Notes under the pieces: generated by a model
What the model was told of the DNA's origin: nothing
What the model saw: the letters and a program-made list of their open reading frames with translations, nothing else
Database searches by the model: none
Part shown: positions 8,046 to 16,549 of the stretch, piece by piece
Numbering within the stretch: the stretch's first letter is position 1
Layout of the letters: every line of letters starts with the position of its first letter
Program-made: the position numbers and the translations under genes
Source of the DNA: Pseudalkalibacillus decolorationis
Lineage (GTDB): Bacteria; Bacillota; Bacilli; Bacillales; Fictibacillaceae
Assembly (NCBI RefSeq): GCF_024609785.1
Contig: NZ_JANHJQ010000019.1
Span: forward strand, 34,885-89,808
DNA: 54,924 nt
Direction: 5' to 3'

Positions 8046-9557
8046 TTAATGTGAAAGGGAGTAACCTTCTGCTGTCGGTTCCAATTTTTCTTTCCCCATG
8101 ATAAAGGCGGTTACCAAAGCCAGTACTGCCGGAATAAGTGCCCAGAAAAATGTAGCGGCAATGGAAGAAGAAAGTCCTTCTGTTATTGCATGCACCGTAT
8201 TCTCGTTCATGCCTTTGCGGATTTCCGGATTTAAAAGAACGTGCGGATCACTTATGTTCACAGTTGAATTTCCTGGTGTGCCATTGAAAGCTCTGGTCAG
8301 TTTATCATGGAGTGAATGACTCTGAATGATACCGAAAATTGTTATGCCGAGTGTCATTCCTAGCGAACGGTTAAAGTTCAAAGTTGAATTGGCTGCACCA
8401 CGCTGATTTGCAGGTAATGAGTGAAGAGCTGATGTACTAAGAACAGAAAAGGAAGCCCCTATTCCTAGTCCCACTAAGATCATATAGATCGTAATTAGGT
8501 ACTTTGGTGAATCTGTTGTTAATGTTGTCAAAAGACCAAGTCCAATTAAAAGTACGATAAGTGTCGTGATCATGATGGTACGATAAGACAGTTTTGCTAT
8601 TAGTATTCCACCAACGGTTGCCGTCACAACTGACCCGACCATCATTGGAAGAAGAACATATCCTGCGTTCGTCGCCGTACCACCTAATACACCTTGAATG
8701 TATATTGGAATAAAAACAGAAGCGGTCATAAAAGCAGCTCCACTTAGCATGGCGACAAGATTGCTTGTCGTATAGAGACGGTTTTGAAACAACTTAAATG
8801 AAATGATGGGTTCAGGAGCTTTTCTTTCAATAAAAACAAGCAAAGTCGCTAGTACGATGAAACCTCCGAACAAGCCAAGAATTTGTGGCGAAATCCAATC
8901 GAATTCTTTACCTCCAAGTTCCAGTGCGAACATAAGACAGATAATTGTTCCAACTAGGAGAGAAGCACCAAGTATGTCAATTTTTTGTTTTGAATGTACA
9001 GCTGACTCTTTATAGAAAAGTACGATTAAAAGAAAAGCAATCAATCCAAGTGGTAAATTAATATAAAAGATCCATACCCAATGTAAGTGATCGGTAATGA
9101 AACCGCCGAGTAGTGGAGCGGCAATACTCGATAATCCGAATAACGCTCCGAACATTCCCATCATCTTTCCTCGATTCTCAGGAGAAACCACATCGAACAT
9201 GATCGTGAAGGCGATTGATACCATCGCACCAGCCCCAATACCTTGTATAGCTCTAAAGATACTTAACTGAATGATGGAATCTGCCAAACCACATAATGCT
9301 GAACCAATCATAAATACGACGATTCCAAATACAAAATATCGTTTACGTCCATACATATCAGAAAGTTTTCCGAATATCGGCATCCCAGCCATTTCAGCGA
9401 CCATGTAAGTAGAGGTTACCCATACAAACTTATCGAGTCCGCCCATCTCTCCAACGATTGTACCCATCGATGTAGCTACAATTGTATTATCCATCGATGC
9501 CATGAAAATGGATAATAGAAGCCCTGCAATAATAACCCCAATTTTATTTTTGTTCAT
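8046..9557 (-). CDS. MFS multidrug exporter, DHA2 (EmrB/QacA) family
   Basis: A 503-residue protein with about 14 hydrophobic segments, the DHA2 pattern. The N-terminal LLSIFMASMDNTIVATS and loop motif GKLSDMYGRKRYFVFG are characteristic, as is the IGAGAMVSIAFTIMFDVVSP segment. It exports drugs or toxic metabolites by proton antiport. An AAAGGGTGAG site supports ATG 9557. It leads a leftward operon with a WYL regulator and an SDR, which suggests it responds to a compound sensed by the WYL domain. Confidence 0.9.
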   Translation of the reverse strand: MNKNKIGVIIAGLLLSIFMASMDNTIVATSMGTIVGEMGGLDKFVWVTSTYMVAEMAGMPIFGKLSDMYGRKRYFVFGIVVFMIGSALCGLADSIIQLSIFRAIQGIGAGAMVSIAFTIMFDVVSPENRGKMMGMFGALFGLSSIAAPLLGGFITDHLHWVWIFYINLPLGLIAFLLIVLFYKESAVHSKQKIDILGASLLVGTIICLMFALELGGKEFDWISPQILGLFGGFIVLATLLVFIERKAPEPIISFKLFQNRLYTTSNLVAMLSGAAFMTASVFIPIYIQGVLGGTATNAGYVLLPMMVGSVVTATVGGILIAKLSYRTIMITTLIVLLIGLGLLTTLTTDSPKYLITIYMILVGLGIGASFSVLSTSALHSLPANQRGAANSTLNFNRSLGMTLGITIFGIIQSHSLHDKLTRAFNGTPGNSTVNISDPHVLLNPEIRKGMNENTVHAITEGLSSSIAATFFWALIPAVLALVTAFIMGKEKLEPTAEGYSLSH

Positions 9558-9741
9558 ACACTACTCACCCTTTCAAATTAAATGCTTTGTTTACTATATC
9601 TACATCATAACCACCTCTTGTTGACACCTGTGTGGCAAGAATAAATAAGGGATAAAAAAATCCTCACTCAAGGGCTCTCTTTTTCCTTCTTCAAAACATT
9701 TATAGGGACGGCACCAGAAAAGGCAGATTTATAACGTTAGG

Positions 9742-9836
9742 ATAAAGAAAACTCGGCTAGCGCCAAGCCTTAGCGCAGGTGATCGCCGTAGTTACGCTTA
9801 TACTATAGAAAGTATTTTTATACTTTCTTAACGTGT
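9742..9836 (+). repeat. Dispersed structured repeat, copy R1
   Basis: About 95 bases beginning ATAAAGAAAACTCGG. It contains a CGGCTAGCGCC-type hairpin, then TAGCGCAGGTGATCGCC, and ends in AGAAAGTAT-TTTT-ATACTTTCT, a perfect nine-base stem. Copies recur at 25190-25377 (two in tandem) and 30261-30379, with a partial one at 51111. No ORF is present. The surrounding 9558-10082 interval holds nothing else but the hairpin at 9840. Confidence 0.85.
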
Positions 9837-9839
9837 AAA

Positions 9840-9880
9840 AAAGCCTAATTTCCCCTTAAAACAATGAGAAATTAGGCTTT
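9840..9880 (-). terminator. Terminator downstream of the ydeI-like gene, abutting repeat R1
   Basis: Thirteen-base perfect arms AAAGCCTAATTTC (9840-9852) and GAAATTAGGCTTT (9868-9880). On the minus strand a T6 tract follows, which is the A-run at the end of repeat R1. It is about 200 bases past the ydeI stop; no gene lies between. Confidence 0.75.
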
Positions 9881-10082
9881 AATTACTTTATAAATGCGCC
9901 CGATTGAAGATCGATATTAGTAATTAAATGGCCTTTTACATAAAGAAAGAGCGCAATTCATTACTTCAGAATCGTGTCCTTTTCTTGAATAAAAGCAAAC
10001 TTATTAGCTGGTATAGTTGATAAGTGTTTGTTCTTACCTAGTTATCTGCAAACTACTCTTAGAAAATTATCAATTTATTTTC

Positions 10083-10736
10083 TCATCGAATATACTTGTG
10101 CGAGCCGTCACAGTTGGGCATCTTTTGTGATAGTCCACAAGTGCAATCATTTAATCCCTTTCCATTGAGAATTTTCTCCATACATTTTTCAACCCTTGAC
10201 TCCCGAGTTCTGGATTGTTTGGGTTGAGAAAAATATAGAATGTATGCTCTTTGCCGTCCCGGCGTCAATGCTTCAAAAGCAGTTTTCAAGGCAGGAATTT
10301 CATCGAATTTATTTTGAAGTTCTTCAGGAATTATATATTCTGTATTCTTTTTAAAATTCACTTCCAAACCGGCTTTTTCAACTTCAATGGCTTCATGAAT
10401 ATAGGCTTTCAAGATGGGTTCCATTTCAACTATTTCTTGAACATTGGTGAACCGAATCTGGCGCGCCGCCTGTACATTCTCCGTTTGTTGGATTAGAATC
10501 CCATGAGCATCCTGTAACAAGGCACCTTTGTGAAACAGAAGCGCACAATATTCTTTAAATCCATGTATTAAAACGATGTTTCTTTTCTCAAACGTGTAAC
10601 AAGGATGCATCCACTTAAATTCTTCGGTCAGCTCACAGTCAAGAACGATATTTCTCAACTTCTCATATTCTTCCTTCCACTTTGTGGCTTTACTTAAGTA
10701 TTCATCAACCTTAGGATTCATTCTGCTATTTGTCAT
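10083..10736 (-). CDS. YdeI-type (DUF1801/OmdA) protein with a C-terminal CDGSH iron-sulfur motif
   Basis: A 217-residue protein starting at ATG 10736 (GAGGGGTG seven bases upstream). The body matches the YdeI family: a DUF1801-like fold (KATKWKEEYEKLRNIV ... WMHPCYTF ... HGFKEYCALLFHKGALL) and an OmdA-type helical segment (IPEELQNKFDEIPALKTAFEALTPGRQRAYILYFSQPKQSRTRESR cut into its parts). The end is striking: CTCGLSQKMPNCDGSH fits exactly the CDGSH signature C-x-C-x2-(S/T)-x3-P-x-C-D-G-(S/A/T)-H that ligates a 2Fe-2S cluster in mitoNEET-type proteins. A redox or cluster-transfer function is therefore plausible. A degraded second copy of the N-terminal part lies just upstream. Confidence 0.8.
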   Translation of the reverse strand: MTNSRMNPKVDEYLSKATKWKEEYEKLRNIVLDCELTEEFKWMHPCYTFEKRNIVLIHGFKEYCALLFHKGALLQDAHGILIQQTENVQAARQIRFTNVQEIVEMEPILKAYIHEAIEVEKAGLEVNFKKNTEYIIPEELQNKFDEIPALKTAFEALTPGRQRAYILYFSQPKQSRTRESRVEKCMEKILNGKGLNDCTCGLSQKMPNCDGSHKYIR

Positions 10737-10750
10737 CAAGGAACACCCCT

Positions 10751-10828
10751 CTTCAATTTTTCGATCAGCTGACAGTCAAGAATGATCATTCTCAATTTCT
10801 CCAATTCCTTCTGTCACCTTTTGGCTTT
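10751..10828 (-). pseudogene. Remnant of a second ydeI-like gene
   Basis: Translated leftward this stretch reads KAKR-stop-QKELEKLRMIILDCQLIEKLK, aligning with KATKWKEEYEKLRNIVLDCELTEEF in the intact neighbour. The DNA itself is about three-quarters identical to 10621-10695. An internal TGA and loss of the rest show a decayed tandem duplicate. Confidence 0.75.
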
Positions 10829-10842
10829 ACGAGGCTGGCCTT

Positions 10843-11316
10843 TTAAGACATACTTGCCAGATGCTCCTCAAGACGATCCATGGTCTGTTCGGCACCTGGG
10901 ACGGCATATGTTTTCACCTTATCGAATACAGCGGCATTTTCTTCAAAAACTGTGCTATAAGTGAGTTTGGTCTTACCATCCAGATCCTCAAAGATTGTTG
11001 TCGCCAAAAAATGGGGAAACACAGCATGTTTGATGACGATTCGCTCGGGTTTAACGACCTCGACAAAGACGTTGGTGTTGGGATAATCAACGCCATCAGG
11101 ACCGTGCATGATAAACTGCCATGTACCACCCGGTTTCATATCAAACTTCTGAAAAGTCGTCGTAAAACCTCGAGGTCCCCACCACTTCGACAGGTGCTCC
11201 TCTTTCGTCCAAGTATCAAAAACAAGATCGCGTGGAGCATCAAATACGCGGGTGATCACAATCTCGCGTTCACCTACTTGCGTTGTGATTTTGTTTGTTG
11301 CGTTGTTTTGGTTCAT
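10843..11316 (-). CDS. SRPBCC/AHSA1-family protein
   Basis: A 157-residue START-like (Aha1 C-terminal type) protein. The pattern ITRVFDAPRDLVFDTWTKEEHLSKWWGP, followed by GGTWQFIMHGPDG and a C-terminal AEQTMDRLEEHL, is characteristic. These proteins form a hydrophobic pocket, and the role is usually unknown. The second ATG (11316) is preferred because GGAGGG lies six bases before it and abuts the first ATG. Neighbours are a VOC/PhnB remnant and ydeI genes, a company often seen in Bacillus genomes. Confidence 0.88.
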   Translation of the reverse strand: MNQNNATNKITTQVGEREIVITRVFDAPRDLVFDTWTKEEHLSKWWGPRGFTTTFQKFDMKPGGTWQFIMHGPDGVDYPNTNVFVEVVKPERIVIKHAVFPHFLATTIFEDLDGKTKLTYSTVFEENAAVFDKVKTYAVPGAEQTMDRLEEHLASMS

Positions 11317-11368
11317 GTCCATCCCTCCAAAATGAATTTGACTTTGACTTGTTGAAACCTATATCACT

Positions 11369-11428
11369 AAGTAGCTCCCTTGCGTTCCTTTCCATATTTA
11401 AATAAGGGGTAAGTTTTACAGTCATCAT
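11369..11428 (-). pseudogene. N-terminal remnant of a VOC/PhnB-like protein
   Basis: From ATG 11428 the frame reads MMTVKLTPYLNMERNARE, matching the usual start of PhnB-like VOC proteins (xVKLTPYxxMxGNAxEA). After about 18 residues the similarity ends and the frame runs into unrelated codons. Only the beginning of the gene survives. Confidence 0.6.
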
Positions 11429-11462
11429 TGACCAACTCTTTTTTTCAATTATAGCAAATAAA

Positions 11463-11712
11463 TTATGCATAGATTTCTTTCAGATTGCTCTCTTGAATAA
11501 CCCAATCATTACATCGAAAACGCCCGATTTCCTTAATAATTGACTCAATAATACCCTTTATCAGAAGGCAGATGATAAGCAGCCAGTCATACCATGGTAA
11601 GAAAGGAAGTGGCATGATTTGTGTAAAAACCAAAGAGGCAAAAATAACGACAGGAAACAAACATGATGGGGCCTGCCCAACCAAAACGAACGAGTTGTTT
11701 TAGTGCTCTCAT
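11463..11712 (-). pseudogene. DUF817 membrane protein, frameshifted and truncated
   Basis: From ATG 11712 one frame reads MRALKQLVRFGWAGPIMF, and after a frameshift near 11665 the next continues FPVVIFASLVFTQIMPLPFL and then PWYDWLLIICLLI. Together these match the start of DUF817 integral membrane proteins (normally about 260 residues with several spans). After about 70 residues the sequence changes to unrelated codons. The gene is decayed and cannot give a full product. Confidence 0.65.
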
Positions 11713-11836
11713 GAGCCGATCAAGTAAAGCAATGCATCAGCCTTACTGGACAGTTTGCTTCGGTAGATGAAGAATTGTCGGGTCGTGAAAACTTAATCTT
11801 AATCGCTCATCTTGTCTGACAGGTAACATCACCGAT

Positions 11837-12060
11837 CTACTCGTGAATGACTCGTTGCTTATGGAAGCTTGTATGGTTGCCACAACCGTCAAGTAAAACC
11901 CCTTTTTCCTCATTACTCAGTTCAAACTTCAGATAGTTTTCTAGCAGCCAAGTGTCGGGATCTCCCCTTCCGTTTCCTGAGATTGCGCCTGAGTATATCC
12001 ATTAGAAAGACCGATTGTCATTAATAAGACCATAGCAGCAAGAGCTATCTTCCACTTCAT
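11837..12060 (-). pseudogene. Small secreted protein, probably frameshifted
   Basis: ATG at 12060 follows an AAGGAGG site and opens a clear signal peptide (MKWKIALAAMVLLMTIGL, with probable cleavage near QAQ). This frame stops after 39 residues at 11941. A second frame overlapping it continues with coding-like sequence (GDPDTWLLENYLKFELSNEE, then KGVLLDGCGNH) to a stop at 11837, so one frameshift probably broke a protein of about 75 residues. Its leader resembles that of the decayed gene at 15340-15672. No family recognised. Confidence 0.4.
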
Positions 12061-12166
12061 ATTTCAATAACCTCCTTGTTGTTTTCGATACACAAAATAG
12101 ATTATAATCAGACGGGAATTTTGATATTCCACTTAATTTTTTCATTAATTTAAACATTCAATTGAT

Positions 12167-12195
12167 TTAACACTAAATTTGAGATACATTATAGA
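12167..12195 (+). promoter_or_regulatory. Probable sigma-A promoter of the prephenate dehydratase gene
   Basis: TTAACA (12167-12172) and TATAGA (12190-12195) are separated by 17 bases, 39 bases before the ATG. Each hexamer has one or two departures from consensus. Confidence 0.5.
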
Positions 12196-12233
12196 AATTA
12201 ATTAGTTACAATAATAAATAAAGGGGTAACAAA

Positions 12234-13055
12234 ATGAAAGTTGCATATTTAGGACCTAAAGGAACATTTTCAGAAGAAGCAGCCTTACGATATTTTTCTT
12301 CTAACCCAATAGAATGGATGATGTGTGAATCCATTTTGGATGTACTTGATGCCATTAAAGATAAAAAAGTGGATAAAGGGATTGTACCGATTGAAAATTC
12401 AATTGAGGGTACCATCAATATGACAGTAGATGGACTACTCATGAATGATTTGTTTATCGAAGGAGAAGTAATCCTACCTGTGGCTTTACATTTACTTAGC
12501 GTAAAAGGGGCAAATATCAATCAAATTCAAGAGGTTTGGTCTATTGCTCCAGCACTCGCACAATGTAGAGATTACATTCGGGAATTGGGAGCATCGAGCA
12601 GACATTTTAACAGTACAGCCTCTGCCGCAATGGCTGTCCGTGATGAGGGTAAGGAAAGCTTTGCTGCTATAGCATCTGAATGGTCGGCTCAGACATTTGA
12701 TTTGCAACTTATTAAAGAGAATGTCCAAGATCATACGGAAAATCATACACGTTTTGTGATAGTGACCAACACTCCTGACGACATTCCTAATTCAGAGAAA
12801 ACGATGTTATTAATAACTCCTGGCGTGGATCGACCTGGCATATTATCTATTATTTTAGGTGTATTTTCATCCCTTTCTATAAATCTGACTTGGATTGAAT
12901 CTCGTCCAACTAAAAAGAAATTAGGTACTTATCGTTTTTTTATTGAAACCGAAATGGGAGTGCATGATCCAGATATGATCAAAGCTATAACTATTCTAGA
13001 AACATATGGTCATAATGTTAAAACACTAGGAAGTTACATAATAACAAAACTATAA
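12234..13055 (+). CDS. pheA: Prephenate dehydratase
   Basis: A 273-residue enzyme converting prephenate to phenylpyruvate in phenylalanine synthesis. The catalytic domain (about 1-180) begins with VAYLGPKGTFSEEA and contains VPIENS (51-56) and the catalytic Thr-Arg-Phe in NHTRF (172-174). The C-terminal ACT domain (about 190-270) has the ESRP motif (222-225) that binds phenylalanine for feedback control. Length and domain order are normal for monofunctional enzymes. AAAGGGG precedes the ATG. It stands alone in front of the oxidoreductase gene; no terminator is visible between them. Confidence 0.96.
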   Translation: MKVAYLGPKGTFSEEAALRYFSSNPIEWMMCESILDVLDAIKDKKVDKGIVPIENSIEGTINMTVDGLLMNDLFIEGEVILPVALHLLSVKGANINQIQEVWSIAPALAQCRDYIRELGASSRHFNSTASAAMAVRDEGKESFAAIASEWSAQTFDLQLIKENVQDHTENHTRFVIVTNTPDDIPNSEKTMLLITPGVDRPGILSIILGVFSSLSINLTWIESRPTKKKLGTYRFFIETEMGVHDPDMIKAITILETYGHNVKTLGSYIITKL

Positions 13056-13162
13056 TTTGCTCATTGTCATAACACTTTACAAGCATTACCTTCTCCAAGT
13101 AAATATTCATTTAACATGGTATAATCTAGTAATCAATTTTTATCATGAAAGGGATTCTAGAA

Positions 13163-15217
13163 ATGCAAACATATATAAATGTTAAAAATGGTGTTGTCCC
13201 TTCCGTTTGTTCTCTTGACTGCCCGGACCAATGCGGATTACTCGTTCATAAAAAGGATGGGAAAATTGGGAAAATTGAAGGTGATCCTGACCATCCTGTG
13301 ACGAAAGGGAATATTTGCAACAAGGTTCGGAACATGGGTGAACGAATTTATGATACGAAGAGAATTAAAACGCCTTTGAAACGAGTTGGACAAAAGGGCG
13401 AAGGGAAATTTGTTCCAATTGGTTGGCAAGAAGCGATCGAAACGATCACAAATCATTGGAAAAAACTTATTTCAGAAGATGGCCCAGAATCGATTCTTCC
13501 TTACAGTTTTTATGGAAATATGGGGAATATCAATGCAGAAGGTATGGATCGACGTTTCTTTAACCGTCTTGGATCAAGCCAAATAGACCGGACAATCTGT
13601 TCAGTTGCTGGTTCAAAAGGATATAGTTACACGATGGGTGGGAGTTATGGTACAGATCCAGAAGAGATGTCGGAAACAAAGTTATTTATCATGTGGGGAA
13701 TTAACACTGTAAGTACGAATATGCACCAAATGACGATTGCACAAAAAGCTAGAAAACAAGGAGCTAAAATCGTCGTCATTGATGTTCATAAAAATCAAAC
13801 TGGACGTATGGCTGATTGGTTTATTCCGATCCTCCCTGGGACTGATGGGGCTCTTGCATTAGGAATTATGCATATCCTCTACAAGGAAAAGTTAGTTGAT
13901 CAATCGTTCTTAGAAGAATATACGATTGGTTATAAAGAGCTAGAAGATCATATCGAGCACTATCAACCACAACTAGTTTCTGAAATTACAGGAATTGCTG
14001 TAGAAGATATTTATAAATTAGCTCGGATGTATGGGACAACTTCTCCCTCTATGATCCGAATTGGAAACGGTCTACAACATCATGATAACGGCGGGATGAT
14101 TGTTCGGACAATTTCCTGTTTACCTGCATTAACAGGACAGTGGTTGGTTAAAGGCGGCGGAGCCCTTAAGTCGAATTCTGCCTATCTAACCCATAATACA
14201 AAGGAATTGCAACGCCCAGACCTCCAGAAACATCACACACGTACAATTAATATGAATCAATTAGGAAAAGCATTATTTGAAACAAAAGATCCAATTCGCT
14301 CATTGTTTGTTTATGGCAGTAACCCAGCTATTGTTGCACCGGAGTCTAATAAAGTACGAGAGGGTTTAGCTCGTCAGGATTTATTTACTGTCGTCCATGA
14401 CCTGTTTCTAACGGAAACCGCTATGTTTGCAGATATCGTTTTACCGGCTACGTCTGCCTTTGAAAATACAGATTTTTATACGTCTTACTGGCATCAATAT
14501 ATCCATTTGCAAGAACCTGTTATCTCACCTTATGGAGAAAGTAAATCGAACACAGAATTATTTAGATTACTGGCATACGCAATGGGGTTTAACGAGCAAG
14601 CATTTAAAGATCGCGATGAGGAATTAATAAACCAAGCTCTAAATCATTCATCAAACCCTTATTTGCATGATGTAACCTTTGAGAAACTCAAGAATGATCG
14701 CTTTATTAAAGCAAAGAATACAAACGATTTGTTAAAGAATTTAAAGACCCCTAGTGGGAAAATCGAATTATATTCTGAAAAAATGGAATTAGACGGCTAC
14801 CCAGCCCTTCCTACGTATATTCCTTTAGTAGAAGAACAAAATTTTCCGTTTCATTATGTACCCGGTCCTAACCATAACTTTTTAAACTCAACGTTTTCTA
14901 ATAATGATAAACATATCAAACTTGAGAAAGCACCTAAATTATTTATGAATCAACAGGATGCAGACAGCCGAGGGATAGAAAATGGAACTACTGTCCGTAT
15001 ATGGAACAATCGTGGGGAATGTGAATTAACGGTTTTTGTAGGTAACCAAGTCTTGCCTAGTGTTGTAGTCAGTCAAGGTCTTTGGTCAGACATGCCTGGA
15101 AAAAACCAACTCATCAACGCCTTAACTCCAGATCGACTTGCCGATATGGGCGGAGGGGCTACATTTTTTTCAGGACGTGTAAATGTAGAAGCAATTCGTA
15201 AAGAGAAAACGGTTTAA
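13163..15217 (+). CDS. yoaE: Molybdopterin oxidoreductase (YoaE-like)
   Basis: A 684-residue enzyme of the DMSO reductase superfamily. The start at ATG 13163 is preferred over ATG 13145 because AAAGGG lies between them at proper distance. Near the N-terminus CSLDCPDQC plus a later Cys (Cys16, Cys20, Cys24, Cys52) forms a 4Fe-4S site. Molybdopterin-domain features follow (GNMGNINAEG, GSNPAIVAPESNKVREGL), then the dinucleotide-binding domain (VRIWNNRGECELTVFV, PDRLADMGGGATFFSGRV). No Tat signal is present, so it should be cytoplasmic. Bacillus subtilis YoaE is the closest protein I recall; its substrate is not established. Terminators follow immediately. Confidence 0.9.
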   Translation: MQTYINVKNGVVPSVCSLDCPDQCGLLVHKKDGKIGKIEGDPDHPVTKGNICNKVRNMGERIYDTKRIKTPLKRVGQKGEGKFVPIGWQEAIETITNHWKKLISEDGPESILPYSFYGNMGNINAEGMDRRFFNRLGSSQIDRTICSVAGSKGYSYTMGGSYGTDPEEMSETKLFIMWGINTVSTNMHQMTIAQKARKQGAKIVVIDVHKNQTGRMADWFIPILPGTDGALALGIMHILYKEKLVDQSFLEEYTIGYKELEDHIEHYQPQLVSEITGIAVEDIYKLARMYGTTSPSMIRIGNGLQHHDNGGMIVRTISCLPALTGQWLVKGGGALKSNSAYLTHNTKELQRPDLQKHHTRTINMNQLGKALFETKDPIRSLFVYGSNPAIVAPESNKVREGLARQDLFTVVHDLFLTETAMFADIVLPATSAFENTDFYTSYWHQYIHLQEPVISPYGESKSNTELFRLLAYAMGFNEQAFKDRDEELINQALNHSSNPYLHDVTFEKLKNDRFIKAKNTNDLLKNLKTPSGKIELYSEKMELDGYPALPTYIPLVEEQNFPFHYVPGPNHNFLNSTFSNNDKHIKLEKAPKLFMNQQDADSRGIENGTTVRIWNNRGECELTVFVGNQVLPSVVVSQGLWSDMPGKNQLINALTPDRLADMGGGATFFSGRVNVEAIRKEKTV

Positions 15218-15236
15218 AACCCGTTTCTCTTTTTTT
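15202..15236 (+). terminator. Terminator of the yoaE-like gene
   Basis: AGAGAAAACGG (15202-15212) pairs with CCGTTTCTCT (15221-15230), with one bulge, and is followed by T6. The hairpin overlaps the stop codon. Confidence 0.75.
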
Positions 15237-15239
15237 AAA

Positions 15240-15271
15240 AACCCGCATTTTTCAACGGAAAAATGCGGGTT
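15240..15271 (-). terminator. Perfect 14-base hairpin, likely terminator for the leftward remnant
   Basis: AACCCGCATTTTTC and its exact complement flank a four-base loop (AACG). On the minus strand TTTTTAAAA follows. Placed between converging yoaE and the decayed gene at 15340, it fits a bidirectional terminator. Confidence 0.7.
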
Positions 15272-15339
15272 CAGCTGTTGAATGTAAATAACTTTATTTG
15301 CACTGAACAGTTGGTCTGGTTTTCTTCAGATCGGCGCTA

Positions 15340-15672
15340 CTAGGTCCAGGAATATCTGAGATCAGCATGCCAGCCATTGTTTGGGAAATAGTTATGGATG
15401 ATGTAAGCAGGACCCTTACCCTTCGCAAAAATATGATCACGGTGAATTCTTAACTCCAATGGATCCCCACTGTTCCCATTGTCATTGTTGTCTTTCCATA
15501 CCTCATATTGTTTGATACATTGCCTGTCCTGAAAGTACTTGTTATCGCACCAGAAACCAGATGGCTCGAACCAGACTTGCTTGTGGTAGAAATCGACGTT
15601 TTCGCCACCGGGAATGATAGTCTCTCCCCACGCTTCTAGACAGTACGCCTCAGACTGAATATTCCACTTTAC
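15340..15672 (-). pseudogene. Decayed Cys-containing secreted-type protein lacking a start
   Basis: An open leftward frame of 110 codons between stops, without any ATG at its beginning. The translation is clearly protein-like (AYCLEAWGETIIPGGENVDF, VWFEPSGFWCDNKYF, IHRDHIFAKGKGPAYIIHNY, PNNGWHADLRYSW), with four Cys and many aromatic residues. Upstream, GTGTAGGAAGACAACAAGG then AGGTT matches the leader of the secreted-protein remnant at 12060, so this was probably a related gene whose signal peptide was deleted. No family recognised. Confidence 0.5.
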
Positions 15673-15840
15673 CTAATGTTGCTTCCCTCCTTCAACCTCC
15701 TTGTTGTCTTCCTACACTAGATTTACCTTTGATACTCCTTTGTGTATAGAATCTTATAAACCTAATAAAGCTTCTTTTTTTAGGTCGGCTTTTTGATGTT
15801 GACCCATCTTCAACTACCGTTTTCGCTATAATTAAACAAA

Positions 15841-15904
15841 TATTTCAGAAAATATTTGCTTTTCTGAAATAGACTCTTTATAATTTACCTAACAAACGTT
15901 AGGT
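15841..15904 (+). promoter_or_regulatory. Promoter and two palindromic operators of the TetR operon
   Basis: A TATAAT box at 15879-15884 has TTGCTT 17 bases upstream (15856-15861). Two perfect dyads frame it: TATTTCAGAAAA (15841-15852) with its complement at 15860-15871, overlapping the -35 box, and ACCTAAC-AAAC-GTTAGGT at 15887-15904, just before the ribosome site. Either could be the autoregulatory site of the TetR-type protein encoded next. Confidence 0.6.
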
Positions 15905-15913
15905 GGTGATGAT

Positions 15914-16549
15914 TTGAAACGGCAAGAACTGATAGATGCAGCTCTTTTACATTATTCGCTTCATGGATATCAAGGAGCAACCATGAAGAAAATTGCGATA
16001 GAAGTTGGAATAAAACCAGCATCAATTTATTTTTTTTATAAGAACAAAGAAGAATTGTTTATCGCTGCGTTTCAACAATTACTTGAAAACCATTTTGCCG
16101 AAATGAAACGAATTTTAGCTAAAACAAGTTCACAATCAGTTGATCAGATTTTTAGTGAAATGCTTCATGGGATCGTGAAGTATCACAAAAATGATGAGCG
16201 AGGGACGATGGCGTATATTTCGTTAGTTACGTCACCCATTCCAGAAATTAAACTATATTTGCAAAAGCACATGTTGCATTTTAATGATTGGTTAGTTCGT
16301 TCACTTGAGGATCTATTGAGGCAAAGTTATTCGAGCATTTCTGATGATGAAATGGATCGAATCATAAAACAATTTGCTTTACTGGCGAATGGAGTTTTTT
16401 GGGGTATCAATTTGTATGAGGGACAAGATTTTGAGGAACAGGTTCATCTAGCAGACACATTCATCAGCTCTTTGTTTAGGGATGTTGAGATGAAATACGG
16501 CCTTTCTACGGTTCAAAAAGGGGGAAATCGGTATGGAGAAAAGATTTAA
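15914..16549 (+). CDS. TetR/AcrR-family transcriptional regulator
   Basis: A 211-residue regulator starting with TTG at 15914, preceded by AGGTGGTGA. The N-terminal HTH (about residues 20-48: GATMKKIAIEVGIKPASIYF, then FYKNKEELF) is typical TetR. The C-terminal ligand domain is helical and does not reveal its ligand. The gene overlaps the following permease by 17 bases and leads a four-gene operon, so it probably represses uptake and use of an N-heterocyclic substrate via the palindromes upstream. Confidence 0.9.
   Translation: MKRQELIDAALLHYSLHGYQGATMKKIAIEVGIKPASIYFFYKNKEELFIAAFQQLLENHFAEMKRILAKTSSQSVDQIFSEMLHGIVKYHKNDERGTMAYISLVTSPIPEIKLYLQKHMLHFNDWLVRSLEDLLRQSYSSISDDEMDRIIKQFALLANGVFWGINLYEGQDFEEQVHLADTFISSLFRDVEMKYGLSTVQKGGNRYGEKI

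Noticed and set aside
9618-9650. TTGACA on the plus strand as a rightward promoter
   Set aside because: No good -10 box at 16-18 bases and no rightward gene follows.
10861-11355. A 164-codon plus-strand frame
   Set aside because: It lies opposite the AHSA1-type gene; the minus-strand protein has clear family motifs and a good ribosome site.
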